64,000 nucleotides of DNA, taken from the NCBI RefSeq assembly GCF_003609575.1, contig NZ_MBTA01000001.1, forward strand, positions 248,001 through 312,000, in the 5' to 3' direction. This document shows, piece after piece, positions 35,033 to 44,262 of the stretch; position 1 is the stretch's first letter; each line of letters begins with the position of its first letter. A program made the translations under genes and the position numbers. The DNA comes from Pelobium manganitolerans (GTDB taxonomy: Bacteria; Bacteroidota; Bacteroidia; Sphingobacteriales; Sphingobacteriaceae). The notes below the pieces were generated by a model that searched no databases, was not told the DNA's origin, and worked only from the letters and a program-made list of their open reading frames with translations.

Positions 35033-36700
35033 ATGAAGTTTCTGAAGGTATTTTTCCTAGCTGGTATAACCAGTGTTTTTAGCGCACACGCACAAAAACC
35101 GCAAGTCCCAAAAATTATTGACAAGGTAAAAACAGATGTTGCCCGGCCTAAATTGGTAGTAGGTATTGTGGTGGACCAGATGCGCTGGGATTACCTTTAC
35201 CGCTTTGCCAACCGCTACGGAAATGGAGGTTTTAAACGCCTGTTAAACGAAGGCTTCACTTGCGAAAACACGCAAATCCCTTATATCCCAACTTTTACTG
35301 CACCGGGGCATACTTGTATTTATACGGGTTCGGTGCCGGCCATCCACGGAATTGCCGGAAACGATTTTATTATACAAACTACCGGAAAATCCATGTATTG
35401 TGCTGGCGATACTACTGTACAAACCGTGGGCAGCAATTCTGCCGCTGGGCAAATGTCGCCGGCTAATATGCTTAGCACCACCATTACAGATGAATTGCGT
35501 TTAGCTACCAACTTTCGGTCTAAAGTAATTGGCATTGCTTTGAAAGACCGTGGAGGAATTTTGCCCGCTGGCCACAGCGCTAATGCGGCCTATTGGTTTG
35601 ATGATTTGACAGGCAACTGGATTAGCAGCACCTATTATATGAAAGATTTACCCAATTGGGTAAGCGCCTTCAACAAACAAAAACTGGCGGAAAAATATAT
35701 CAAACAAGATTGGAACACCTTGTACCCGATAGAAACTTATAGCCAAAGCACCGCAGATGACACTAAATACGAAGGCAAGTTGACCGGCGAAGAAAAGCCT
35801 GTTTTTCCGCATCTGCTCTCAAAAATGCTAAACGGAAGTTATAAAGTCATCCGCACATCGCCGTATGGCAATGATTTAACTTTAGATTTTGCCAAAGCTA
35901 CCTTAAAGAACGAGCAGATGGGCCGTGGCACGGATACCGATTTTTTAACCCTAAGCTTTTCTTCAACAGATTACATTGGACACAACTATGGCATTAACGC
36001 TGTTGAAATTGAAGATACTTATTTGCGTTTAGACAAAAACTTGGAAGACTTGTTTAATACCTTGGATGCACAAGTGGGCAAAAACCAGTACACCGTGTTT
36101 TTAAGTGCAGATCACGGCGCGGCGCATAATCCAAATTTTTTGATTGATAATGGCATTCCTGCGGGCTTTTGGCCAACATCTCGGGTTTTAAAAGATTTAA
36201 ATAAGGCCTTGCAACAGGAGTTTAAGGAGGAGGAAATTGTTTTGAGCCTTAATAATTATCAGGTGAATTTTAATAATCAGATGATTGCCTCTAAACAGCT
36301 TGATTTTGAAAAACTTAAAAAGAGTGCCATCCGCTTTTTGCGGGCACAGGATGGCGTTGCAAATGCGATAGATATGGAAAATGCAGCTTTGTCAAGCGCA
36401 CCGCAGCAAATCCGCGAAAGAATTGTTAACGGTTATAATTACGAAAGAAGCGGCGCGATACAAATTTTGTTAAAACCCGGTTTTTTCTCGGGTTACAGCA
36501 GCACCGGCACAACGCACGGCAGCTGGAACCCTTATGATGCACATATTCCTTTGGTTTTTATGGGCTGGGGAATTAAGCATGGCTCGCTTAACCGCCAAAC
36601 CAGCATGGCAGATATTGCGCCTACCTTGGCCGCTTTGTTGCACATTCAAGAACCAAACGGAAATATTGGTTCGCCTATTGAGGAGCTTTTGGTGAAATAG
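35033..36700 (+). CDS. PafA-like alkaline phosphatase
   Basis: A secreted 555-residue alkaline phosphatase superfamily member that releases phosphate from monoesters in the periplasm. Signal peptide cleavage is likely near SAHAQ (residue 21). VVDQMRWDYL carries the first metal-binding Asp, the nucleophile threonine (probably T89) is in PTFTAPGHT, and SADHGAAHNP provides the second metal Asp-His pair. GTTHGSWNPYDAHIPLVFMG near the end is the conserved zinc His segment. The PafA type is the main Bacteroidetes phosphatase and is not necessarily phosphate-regulated. Confidence 0.93.
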   Translation: MKFLKVFFLAGITSVFSAHAQKPQVPKIIDKVKTDVARPKLVVGIVVDQMRWDYLYRFANRYGNGGFKRLLNEGFTCENTQIPYIPTFTAPGHTCIYTGSVPAIHGIAGNDFIIQTTGKSMYCAGDTTVQTVGSNSAAGQMSPANMLSTTITDELRLATNFRSKVIGIALKDRGGILPAGHSANAAYWFDDLTGNWISSTYYMKDLPNWVSAFNKQKLAEKYIKQDWNTLYPIETYSQSTADDTKYEGKLTGEEKPVFPHLLSKMLNGSYKVIRTSPYGNDLTLDFAKATLKNEQMGRGTDTDFLTLSFSSTDYIGHNYGINAVEIEDTYLRLDKNLEDLFNTLDAQVGKNQYTVFLSADHGAAHNPNFLIDNGIPAGFWPTSRVLKDLNKALQQEFKEEEIVLSLNNYQVNFNNQMIASKQLDFEKLKKSAIRFLRAQDGVANAIDMENAALSSAPQQIRERIVNGYNYERSGAIQILLKPGFFSGYSSTGTTHGSWNPYDAHIPLVFMGWGIKHGSLNRQTSMADIAPTLAALLHIQEPNGNIGSPIEELLVK

Positions 36701-36760
36701 TATTCTGCAGATTCTATAAATTTGATGTTTTTATTTTAACTTTATTGCTAACGACATCTT

Positions 36761-36997
36761 ATGGCTATAAAATTTATCCATAACCAAAAAGGTAAAGCTA
36801 CCGGCGTGTATATTCCGATTGCAGAATGGCGAGAAATGACTTTAAAATACGAGGGTTTGAAGGAAAGTGAGATTGAGGCGCCATTAAAAAGCTGGCAACA
36901 GGAACTTCTGGAAGAAAGATTAAATAATTATTATTTAAATACAGAACTCACAGAAGATTTCGATAGCGTAATTAACGACATCGAGCATAATTTGTGA
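36761..36997 (+). CDS. Antitoxin of a type II toxin-antitoxin pair
   Basis: A 78-residue, acidic, mostly helical protein beginning MAIKFIHNQKGKATGVYIPIAEW. It stands directly before a RelE/ParE-type toxin gene and overlaps it by 4 bases (GTGA), the normal antitoxin-first order. I do not recognise a DNA-binding fold with confidence. A TAAATTTG box at about 36717 could be the -7 element. Confidence 0.75.
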   Translation: MAIKFIHNQKGKATGVYIPIAEWREMTLKYEGLKESEIEAPLKSWQQELLEERLNNYYLNTELTEDFDSVINDIEHNL

Positions 36998-37299
36998 ATT
37001 ACAAAATTGTAACTCTTCCTGCTGTACGATTTGATATTATAGATGCAACCGATTTTTATAAAGAAATCAGTCCCAAGTTGGCGAAACAATTTCTTTTCAG
37101 AATCCGCGAAGCAAAAGACTACATCTTAAACTACCCGCTAGGGTTTCAACAAAAATATTCCAATGTCAGGATGCTGTCGTTACGCCAATTTCCTTATCAA
37201 ATCCATTACTTGATAGATGAAGATGCAAAAAGAATTGTTATTCTCGCCGTTGTGCACTCTCATCGTAAACCAACAAATTATTTAAACAGACAAAGCTAA
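36994..37299 (+). CDS. RelE/ParE-superfamily toxin
   Basis: A 101-residue toxin-like protein. [26 protein letters not shown] and the late [30 protein letters not shown] segment are characteristic of the RelE/ParE fold. The start is GTG at 36994, overlapping the antitoxin stop, so translation is coupled. Whether the target is ribosome-bound mRNA (RelE) or gyrase (ParE) is not decidable; the AVVHSHRKP ending favours ParE-like members. The stop overlaps the hisS stop on the other strand. Confidence 0.85.
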   Translation: MNYKIVTLPAVRFDIIDATDFYKEISPKLAKQFLFRIREAKDYILNYPLGFQQKYSNVRMLSLRQFPYQIHYLIDEDAKRIVILAVVHSHRKPTNYLNRQS

Positions 37300-38684
37300 T
37301 TGCTCATAACCCCCAACCGCTCTACCAATTCCTCAACGCTAACTTTCACCTGTTCGCCACTTTCCATATTTTTTAAGCTTAGTTGCTTGCTCTGCATTTC
37401 CTCGCTACCAATAATTACCACAAACGGAATGTTTTTATCATTAGCGTAGGCCATTTGTTTCTTCATTTTTGCGCCAAAAGGAAAAAGCTCGGCGCTAATA
37501 TCCGCTTTGCGCAAGCGGCTTAAAATAGGAAGTGCAAAATTTTGCTCCTCTTCGCCAAACACACAAATCAGCACTTTTGTGCTTTCACTAACGGCAGCCG
37601 GAAACAGGTTCAGTTCCTCTAAAACATCGTAAATCCTATCTGCGCCAAAAGAAATTCCGGCGCCGGTTAAACCTTCTTTACCAAACATACCGGTAAGGTT
37701 ATCATAACGGCCACCGCCGCCGATAGAACCCATGGCCACTTCGTTGGTTTTTACCTCAAAAATACATCCGGTATAATAGTTTAAGCCACGCGCCAGCGTT
37801 AAATCCAGCTCAACTTTGGCATTTTCTAACGTAAAGGACGCCAGGTAGCCAAATAAGGTTTTTATTTCTGCGATACCTTTTTGGCCGCTTTCCGAATTTT
37901 GCAAAACGCGTTCTAAAGTTTGCAGTTTTTCTTCGTTGCTTCCGCTCAGCAAAATAATCGGGCGCAAAACGTCTAAATCTGCCGCAGTAAAACCTCTTTC
38001 TAATAATTCTCTCTCTACGCCATCTAAACCTATCTTATCTAGCTTATCTATGGCAACGGTGAGGTCCACAATTTGCTGCGGTTTACCAATAAGCTCGGCA
38101 ATGCCTGTTAGTATTTTGCGGTGGTTTATTTTGATGGTAAAATCACGAAGCCCCAATTTGCTAAGCGCTTCATCGTAAATACAAACAAATTCGGCTTCAT
38201 TCAATAAAGAATCGGATCCTACAACATCGGCGTCGCATTGGTAAAACTCGCGGTAACGCCCTTTTTGCGGACGGTCCGCACGCCATACAGGCTGTATCTG
38301 AAAGCGTTTAAACGGCGAGGTGATTTCGTGCTGGTGCATCACCACGTAACGCGCAAACGGAACAGTTAGATCGTAACGTAAAGCTTTTTCTGAAATAATC
38401 GGCAGTAGTTTCTTTGAACTCAGTTCTTCACCTTTTTGCTTTAGGCTTTCGGCTTTGAGCATATAATCTCCTGAATTCAAAATCTTAAAAATTAGCTGGT
38501 CGCCCTCATCGCCGTATTTGCCTGTTAAGGTATCCAAGTTTTCCATGGTTGGCGTCTGGATTTCCTGATAACCGTACTTTTTAAAAACTTTTTTGATGGT
38601 ATCAAAAATATGGTTGCGCTTAACCATCACCTGAGGATTAAAGTCTCTGGTGCCTTTTGGGATTGCCGCTTTTACGTTTGCCAT
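37296..38684 (-). CDS. hisS: Histidyl-tRNA synthetase
   Basis: Class II synthetase that charges tRNA-His. Motif 1 surrounds [10 protein letters not shown], motif 2 is [12 protein letters not shown] with [26 protein letters not shown], the histidine-binding peptide is [13 protein letters not shown], and motif 3 is [13 protein letters not shown] with [10 protein letters not shown] choose ATG at 38684 ([11 protein letters not shown], 462 residues); an extension to 38738 would run through the promoter and the upstream terminator. Confidence 0.96.
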   Translation of the reverse strand: MANVKAAIPKGTRDFNPQVMVKRNHIFDTIKKVFKKYGYQEIQTPTMENLDTLTGKYGDEGDQLIFKILNSGDYMLKAESLKQKGEELSSKKLLPIISEKALRYDLTVPFARYVVMHQHEITSPFKRFQIQPVWRADRPQKGRYREFYQCDADVVGSDSLLNEAEFVCIYDEALSKLGLRDFTIKINHRKILTGIAELIGKPQQIVDLTVAIDKLDKIGLDGVERELLERGFTAADLDVLRPIILLSGSNEEKLQTLERVLQNSESGQKGIAEIKTLFGYLASFTLENAKVELDLTLARGLNYYTGCIFEVKTNEVAMGSIGGGGRYDNLTGMFGKEGLTGAGISFGADRIYDVLEELNLFPAAVSESTKVLICVFGEEEQNFALPILSRLRKADISAELFPFGAKMKKQMAYANDKNIPFVVIIGSEEMQSKQLSLKNMESGEQVKVSVEELVERLGVMSN

Positions 38685-38688
38685 GGCG

Positions 38689-38719
38689 CAAAAGTAAAAC
38701 AATAGAAAAGGATTTGAAA
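38689..38719 (-). promoter_or_regulatory. Promoter of hisS, placed at the start codon
   Basis: On the minus strand TTTC (38716-38719), 19 bases, then TACTTTTG (38689-38696). The -7 box ends four bases before the ATG at 38684, so the mRNA should be leaderless. The -33 box lies inside the terminator hairpin of the preceding gene. Confidence 0.65.
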
Positions 38720-38745
38720 CTTTAAATATAAGCTTCAAATCCTTT
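38707..38745 (-). terminator. Terminator of the outer-membrane beta-barrel gene
   Basis: A 12-bp stem AAAGGATTTGAA/TTCAAATCCTTT (38707-38718 and 38734-38745) is followed on the minus strand by TTCTATTGTTTT, a weak U-rich tail. It overlaps the hisS promoter. Confidence 0.6.
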
Positions 38746-38759
38746 GTAAAGATTGAGAA

Positions 38760-41480
38760 TTAATGTCTTCTTCTATAACCTCCGCCGTCGCCTAAGTTAT
38801 CCGGCATAGTGCTGTTGCCGGCAAATCTAGAGAAGTTAAAGGTAAAGCTCATCATAAAATAGCGGGATAAGCGGTTGCTCTGTGATAGTGTGGTGGTGTT
38901 TCCGGTAGCTAAATAAGATAAGCTGGTGCTTTGGTCCAGTATATCAAATGCCTGAAGTTTAAACGATGCTTTTTTGCCTTTTAAAAACTGCTTTTCTAAA
39001 AAACCATTGATTATTAAAGGGTTGGTGCCAATATTGCCGTAACCGCTGTTAAAAGTTTTGTCCAAATTACCGCCAACAATCCAGGTTTTAAGGAAATAAA
39101 CTTTGGTGCGCACATTAAAACCTACGGAATTTACTTCGGTATTAGCCCTCACATTTAGAGTGTTGTCGTTTTTGCTATAAGTGTAAGTTGCTTCTGGCTC
39201 AAACTCTAACCACTCGCCAAGGTTTACCTGCACACCTACGCGCTGACTTAATATCAGGTTTTTACCTGTGTTTTTCTTGTAATCGATAAATGAAATGTTG
39301 TTATTGTATATCGCATTCCCCCTGAACCTTAACACATAAGTTTTCTCTTTAAAAGGTTTAGAGAAAGCATAAAAGCCGTTTAAACTGTAATAACCGTCGG
39401 CGTTTAAATATCGGTTTTCGCGCAATATGGTCGAGTCTGTTGCTACCGGAAAACTGATAGTATTGGTTACAATTTTGTTTTTGGTATCACTGTAAGATAT
39501 GTTGGCAAACAGCACGTTTTGGCTTTCAAAATCAAAGTTGGCGTATCTTAAACGGATGCTGTTGCTAAACTCTGGACTTAAATCGGGGTTACCCGTTACA
39601 TAAAAGTTTTTGTTTGATTGGTCTGTAATCGGCTGCAACTGCTCGTACCCAGGTTGGTTGCTACGGCCATAATAATTAAAGCTGAGTTCACGCGTTTTGG
39701 AAAATTTATAGCTGAAGCGCGCGCTAGGGAAAAAATTGGTTTCCTTTTTATCCGTAGCGGTAGTGTTACTTCTTAAAACAGAAGGCTGGGCCGAAAAGCC
39801 CACGCTATAGTTGTATTTCTTTTCGTTTACACGATAATTTAAACCAAAACGGTTAGTGATATAATCAAACTGGTATTGGTTGCTTTGTAGCGGATCTAAC
39901 GCTGGAGCATCTCCTTCTACATCCGTGCTTTCTACCCGGCGGTTATTATCTGTACGGGCAAAGCCATATCTGTAGCTAAACTCCAAATTTTTAGTGTCGG
40001 TTAACGGCTCTTGGTACGATACGCGCGCTTCAACATTGTTGTTTTTGTTATCGCCAAATATCAATTGCTTTTGGTAAGTTTCTATTTGTCCGCTTAAGCT
40101 ATTATCGTCAGACCGGTACAAATAGTTTTGATTTTGGTCTGTTGATGTTGAGTTGAGCTCCACATCAAAGGTCAAATTTCTTGCTTTCGCGCCAAAGCGG
40201 TGGTTATATAAAATATCCGCACCAAAATTGGGGCGTGTATAATCTACCATTTCCTTCGAGTTTCCTATAGAAGTGGTTTTCTGCGTATTAATATCAAAAT
40301 TGGTAAAGGTTTCGCTGTTGCTGTTATCGTAGTTAAACGTCGGCCGAATTTTGAGATAGTTGAGCGTGTCTATTTTGTACTCGAAATTAAAATCTAAACG
40401 GTGCCCGTTTGATTTTGCATCCACATCGTTAAAATTATTATTGTAAAAAGTGTTGTCGGCCGTCAAAATCTCCTGCAGGTTACTACTATTGGTGTAATTA
40501 TCCCGATTGTTAAAGCTGTAGCTTCCATAAGCAGTAATTTTTTCGCCCCACTCATCACGGTAGTTAAAACCAACCGAGTTAACGTTGGTTAAACCGTCAC
40601 CGCCGCTGCCTCCGCTGTAACCTCTACGGCCACCGCCACCCGTTAAACTAAACACGTTTGCATTGGTATTGTTAAAGTTTAGCAACAGCGCCAGCTGTTG
40701 GCTATTGTTAAAGCTTGCTGTAAACGCCGATGCCTGGTAGCGCTCATTGGTGCCGCCACCAATTACGCCGCGTGTTAAAAAGCCCTTATTTGCTTCTGGT
40801 TTAATTGTAAAGTTCAAGATTTTATCGGCCTCGCCGTCTTTTACACCGGTGATATTGGCTTGGTCGCCATAGTCATCAATCACCTGCACGTTTTTAATTA
40901 CATCTGCAGGCAGTTGCTGGGTAGCTGTTTTTACGTCGCCACCAAAAAAATCTTTACCGTTAATGCGTATTTTGGTAATAGTTTTTCCTTGTGCCGTCAC
41001 GTTGCCGTCTTTGTCTACTTCTAAGCCGGGCAATTTTTTCAATAAATCTTCGGCCAAAGCGTTCTCCTTTAGCTTATACGCATCAGCGCGATATTGTAGC
41101 GTATCTTCTTTCACGGTAACGTCGGGCGTTCCGTTTACAACGATTTCGTTCAGCATACGCGAGTCGCTAGTTAAAATAATAGGAGCTAAGGTTTCTGTGC
41201 GTACCCCGGCCTTAAAACTATATTTTTTTGATTTGCTTTGGTAGCCCAAAGAGTTTACAGTGATGGTAAATTCGCTTGCGCGGATGTTGCTAAAAGAGAA
41301 ACTTCCGTCAACATTGGTGCTGGTTAATACGCTATCTGTGGCAGTAGAAAGCTTTACGGCCGCGCCAATTACCGCCAACTGCGTGGTGTCTTTTACCGTT
41401 CCGCGAATGGTAAATACGCTTTGCGCTTGTGATAAATGAGAAATAGATACAAATAAGAAGATGTAGAAAAGCTGTTTCAT
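38760..41480 (-). CDS. Outer-membrane beta-barrel protein of the TonB-dependent receptor type
   Basis: A 906-residue protein with a signal peptide (cleavage near SQAQS, residue 19), an N-terminal carboxypeptidase-regulatory-like beta domain (about 22-105, FTIRGTVKDTT), a plug-like region (about 120-220 with INGKDFFGGDVKTATQQLPADVI) and a long barrel rich in aromatic and Asn residues, ending in FNFSRFAGN and a basic tail. Bacteroidetes have many such barrels of unknown substrate. It lacks a partner SusD gene nearby. A promoter with -33 TTTG and -7 TATTTCTG lies upstream. Confidence 0.9.
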   Translation of the reverse strand: MKQLFYIFLFVSISHLSQAQSVFTIRGTVKDTTQLAVIGAAVKLSTATDSVLTSTNVDGSFSFSNIRASEFTITVNSLGYQSKSKKYSFKAGVRTETLAPIILTSDSRMLNEIVVNGTPDVTVKEDTLQYRADAYKLKENALAEDLLKKLPGLEVDKDGNVTAQGKTITKIRINGKDFFGGDVKTATQQLPADVIKNVQVIDDYGDQANITGVKDGEADKILNFTIKPEANKGFLTRGVIGGGTNERYQASAFTASFNNSQQLALLLNFNNTNANVFSLTGGGGRRGYSGGSGGDGLTNVNSVGFNYRDEWGEKITAYGSYSFNNRDNYTNSSNLQEILTADNTFYNNNFNDVDAKSNGHRLDFNFEYKIDTLNYLKIRPTFNYDNSNSETFTNFDINTQKTTSIGNSKEMVDYTRPNFGADILYNHRFGAKARNLTFDVELNSTSTDQNQNYLYRSDDNSLSGQIETYQKQLIFGDNKNNNVEARVSYQEPLTDTKNLEFSYRYGFARTDNNRRVESTDVEGDAPALDPLQSNQYQFDYITNRFGLNYRVNEKKYNYSVGFSAQPSVLRSNTTATDKKETNFFPSARFSYKFSKTRELSFNYYGRSNQPGYEQLQPITDQSNKNFYVTGNPDLSPEFSNSIRLRYANFDFESQNVLFANISYSDTKNKIVTNTISFPVATDSTILRENRYLNADGYYSLNGFYAFSKPFKEKTYVLRFRGNAIYNNNISFIDYKKNTGKNLILSQRVGVQVNLGEWLEFEPEATYTYSKNDNTLNVRANTEVNSVGFNVRTKVYFLKTWIVGGNLDKTFNSGYGNIGTNPLIINGFLEKQFLKGKKASFKLQAFDILDQSTSLSYLATGNTTTLSQSNRLSRYFMMSFTFNFSRFAGNSTMPDNLGDGGGYRRRH

Positions 41481-41506
41481 CGGTGTTTTAATGTTATTGA
41501 CTTCCG

Positions 41507-41536
41507 CAGAAATAAGGATGTAGATATCCTATCAAA
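41507..41536 (-). promoter_or_regulatory. Promoter of the outer-membrane beta-barrel gene
   Basis: On the minus strand TTTG (41533-41536), 18 bases, then TATTTCTG (41507-41514), one base from the -7 consensus. The leader is about 25 bases. Confidence 0.5.
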
Positions 41537-41631
41537 TTTGGGCGCGAACATAATAAAGCAGCGACGAAAAAAAAACTAATAGCTACCTAAGCCCAAATTT
41601 TGTAGATGAAAGCTAAAACGCTGCAAGTTTG

Positions 41632-42342
41632 TTACAGATTTTTGTTGTTGATGTGCTGCAGCAAGGCTTCGCGGTAATGGTCCGTAACAGAAATTTCTTT
41701 ACTAGGCAAAACCACGTGGTTGCGCCTAAAAGCCGTCATGTGGTTTAAAGATACAATGTATGATTTGTGCACCCGCAAAAAAGCGGTTACAGGCAGCTTT
41801 TCTTCTAGATACCGCATAGAAAGCCGTGTAATGATGGGGCGGTCCTGATTGACGAGATATATTTTTATATAGTCTTTTAGGCCTTCAATATATTCAATAT
41901 CATCTAGCTTGATTTTAACATTTGCGTAATCGGCGTTCACAAACAGGTATTCAGAAACGGTGGTTTGGTTTGGCTGGTTACGTAGCTTAAACAGGTCGTA
42001 GGCCTTATTTGCCGCCTTTAAAAAGCGCTCCATAGAAACCGGTTTTAACAGGTAATCTACCACATCAAGCTCAAACCCTTCTAATGCGTATTTTTCATAA
42101 GCGGTTACCAATATCACCATAGGAGGTTTTGCGGTTAAGCTTTTTAGCATTTGCAAGCCACTTATACCCGGCATTTGAATATCTAAAAAAAGCAAATCTA
42201 TCGGCGTGTTTTTAATGTACTCCAGAGCCTGCACGGCATTTTTGCAGCAAGCAACCAAATTCAAAAACGGAAGCGATTTGATGTTGTCTTCCATCAGCTC
42301 GCGAGCCAAATGCTCATCATCAACAACTAGGCAATTAATCAT
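41632..42342 (-). CDS. LytTR-family response regulator
   Basis: A 236-residue regulator: receiver domain (1-120) with acidic pocket DDE at 8-10, phospho-acceptor D54 in FLDIQMPG, and K in [11 protein letters not shown]; LytTR DNA-binding domain from about 140 with [14 protein letters not shown] and [12 protein letters not shown]. It is the partner of the histidine kinase gene that overlaps its start by 8 bases. Targets are unknown; the outer-membrane beta-barrel gene lies next to it on the same strand. Confidence 0.94.
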   Translation of the reverse strand: MINCLVVDDEHLARELMEDNIKSLPFLNLVACCKNAVQALEYIKNTPIDLLFLDIQMPGISGLQMLKSLTAKPPMVILVTAYEKYALEGFELDVVDYLLKPVSMERFLKAANKAYDLFKLRNQPNQTTVSEYLFVNADYANVKIKLDDIEYIEGLKDYIKIYLVNQDRPIITRLSMRYLEEKLPVTAFLRVHKSYIVSLNHMTAFRRNHVVLPSKEISVTDHYREALLQHINNKNL

Positions 42343-43384
42343 GCTCTATTATTTTAAGATATACACGGTAGGTGCGTTCGCTTTTTGTAATCTGCAGTTC
42401 TTGGTTTTGCCCGTAAAGCAGTTCCAATCGTCTCTTTGTATTCGCCAGGCCTATGCCATGGCTTTTGTCTTTAGTATCTGTTTCGGGCGCAACGTCATTT
42501 ACCACCTCAAAAGTTAAAACCTTACCCTTTACAGTCAAATCAATTTTTATTTTAGGTCTTTCTACCGTTCCCATCCCGTGTTTGAAGGCATTTTCAACAA
42601 ACGGAATTAAAATCATCGGCTCCAGCACAAAATCGCCAGTTTCGCCGGTAGCAGAAAATTGCACCTCCACATCATCGCCAAAACGCAATTTTTGCAAATT
42701 AATATAGCCTTGCAGGTAAGAAATTTCCTGCGCTATGGTAATACGGCTGTCGTTCCCCTCGTATAGCATATAGCGTAACAAAGTGGATAACTGTAACAGC
42801 GCAGGCTCCATTTTATCACTTTTTTTGCGTGCCAAAGAAACCAAATTGTTTAGCACATTAAACATAAAATGCGGGCTTACCTGCGAGCGTAAAAAACTCA
42901 GCTCGGTTTTAAGGTTTTCGTTCTCTTTTTCTTTAGCCAGTTTTTGGTTTTTCAGATAATCTACAACAATCCGGTAACTGCAACTAATGCCCACGATAAA
43001 CAGGTAGCCGAACAAATCAGGGAAGAAAGACCGTTTCCAACGCCGTTTAGGCGGAAAAACATCCGTTTCAACATATTTTGAAATAAAATAGGCCACTACC
43101 AAAGTAGCGATAACCAAAACCACATATAGCAACCAGTTTTTGCGTTTAAAAACTACCGGAAACAAATAATAAGCGTTCACATAAAAAATACCGATTAATA
43201 AAAGGTTGTTAATCAGCATCCGATAGTAAAAATTGGACGAGAAGCTTGATGGGGCGTTAAGCTTAAAAAAAACTGCCGGCAACAACAGCATACACCAAAA
43301 AGCCAGATGAAGAATTAACAAGCCAACATTGGCTTTAATAAATTTAAAAGTTTTCAATGCGATGTAATCTAATTTCCAAAACAA
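42335..43384 (-). CDS. LytS-type sensor histidine kinase
   Basis: A 349-residue kinase with four membrane helices (about 18-38, 52-72, 83-101, 121-140), a short helical linker, and the His_kinase domain with phospho-acceptor H171 in [14 protein letters not shown], then FVENAFKHG and [16 protein letters not shown] of the ATPase. No large extracellular sensor is present, so it senses through its membrane part. The reading frame begins at TTG (43384); no ATG lies nearby in frame. Probably co-transcribed with the LytTR regulator. Confidence 0.92.
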   Translation of the reverse strand: MFWKLDYIALKTFKFIKANVGLLILHLAFWCMLLLPAVFFKLNAPSSFSSNFYYRMLINNLLLIGIFYVNAYYLFPVVFKRKNWLLYVVLVIATLVVAYFISKYVETDVFPPKRRWKRSFFPDLFGYLFIVGISCSYRIVVDYLKNQKLAKEKENENLKTELSFLRSQVSPHFMFNVLNNLVSLARKKSDKMEPALLQLSTLLRYMLYEGNDSRITIAQEISYLQGYINLQKLRFGDDVEVQFSATGETGDFVLEPMILIPFVENAFKHGMGTVERPKIKIDLTVKGKVLTFEVVNDVAPETDTKDKSHGIGLANTKRRLELLYGQNQELQITKSERTYRVYLKIIEHD

Positions 43385-43463
43385 TAAAGTTTTGCATTAA
43401 TGCCCAATTATTTTGGCTTAAGCAACTGTTTTTTTAGACCAACAGCCAAAAAACAGCTATGAT

Positions 43464-43504
43464 AAAAAAAAATACCCGACCTCACGTTCTGAGGACGGGT
43501 ATTT
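43464..43504 (-). terminator. Strong orphan intrinsic terminator
   Basis: AAATACCCG/CGGGTATTT (43470-43478 and 43496-43504) closes an inner CCTCA/TGAGG stem, followed on the minus strand by nine T. The next known gene upstream on that strand is more than 4 kb away, so it ends a transcript that starts within this intergenic region or just beyond. Confidence 0.8.
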
Positions 43505-43620
43505 ACACAATAAAACTTAGAAAAGATTTGTAACCCATATTTGTAGGTATTATCAAACCTTTGATAGCCTCAGCACAAGACTATATTTGGTCTTCTACGA
43601 TAATCTTCCAAATTGGTTTT
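43505..43620 (-). ncRNA. Candidate small RNA upstream of the LytS gene
   Basis: Directly before the orphan terminator the minus strand folds into a multibranch shape. An outer stem joins AAGATT (43523-43528) with AATCTT (43602-43607), and two hairpins form inside it: TATCAAA/TTTGATA (43551-43557 and 43560-43566) and AAGAC/GTCTT (43577-43581 and 43590-43594). The U9 terminator ends the unit. No clear -7 box was found, so the 5' end is uncertain, and the class is unknown. Confidence is low; RNA-seq would decide. Confidence 0.35.
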
Positions 43621-43782
43621 AAATTCTTAAAATAAAAATAGAAATTATTTTTTAAATCATAGCCGCCCAATTGGTTTATCGCATAATTTTTTACAATGAT
43701 ATAAATCACTTTATGGCTGCAGGCTATTAAAACCAAACCTTTTGCGCTTTTACCACGTAAAAACAACAAAATATTTTAAAAA

Positions 43783-44145
43783 ATGGCTCAGCAAGAAATA
43801 AACACTGTTCCAGAAAAAGCGTGTTTTAACTTCGAAAAATTGAATACCTATTTAGGAACAGACAGGCAGGTAATTAAAGAAATTATGCAAGTAGTGCTTG
43901 AGGAACTGCGCATTGCGGTACAAAAGCTCGAAGATTTTATCTGTAGTGGCAATTTAGATGCGATACGCGCCATGGCCAAACGCTTAATAAGCACAGCCAC
44001 TTCAGTGGGCTTAAACCGTATTTGTACGGTTGTAAAAAAGTTAGAGCAACAGCAAACTTTTGATGCGGAGATTTTAGAGCAACGCTTGGCGGTACTAAAA
44101 GCAGAAACCGTATCTGTCAAAAAACTAATAACCAACTATTTATAA
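43783..44145 (+). CDS. Hpt-like four-helix protein lacking the phospho-histidine
   Basis: A 120-residue all-helical protein. The segment AMAKRLISTATSVGL (63-77) aligns with the Hpt active-site helix of the neighbouring hybrid kinase, [15 protein letters not shown], but carries Lys (K66) where the phosphorylated His should be, and Ile where the next Lys/Phe falls. It therefore cannot act as a normal phosphotransfer protein. It might bind the receiver domains of its neighbour as an inhibitor or scaffold; that is inference. It starts 118 bases before the hybrid kinase in the same direction. Confidence 0.7.
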   Translation: MAQQEINTVPEKACFNFEKLNTYLGTDRQVIKEIMQVVLEELRIAVQKLEDFICSGNLDAIRAMAKRLISTATSVGLNRICTVVKKLEQQQTFDAEILEQRLAVLKAETVSVKKLITNYL

Positions 44146-44262
44146 CAAAGAATAAACCTGTTTTGCCATGTAAAAACAATTGGATGTTTTTGCACAGCAT
44201 CCCTTATCTTTATGGTGCTATTACTGCTGTTTAGCGTAATATAAATTGCCAAACCCAAATAA

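Larger units (their letters stand above)
43385..43782. other. Intergenic region upstream of LytS and of the Hpt-like gene
   Basis: About 400 bases. It contains a strong minus-strand terminator and a candidate small RNA (both listed), and the divergent promoters. A 62-codon minus-strand frame at 43581-43769 has poor coding character and no recognised relatives. Confidence 0.5.

Noticed and set aside
43581-43769. 62-codon minus-strand frame before the orphan terminator
   Set aside because: It has no relatives I know, no clear start context, and the region is better explained as a folded RNA; a real small gene is not excluded.
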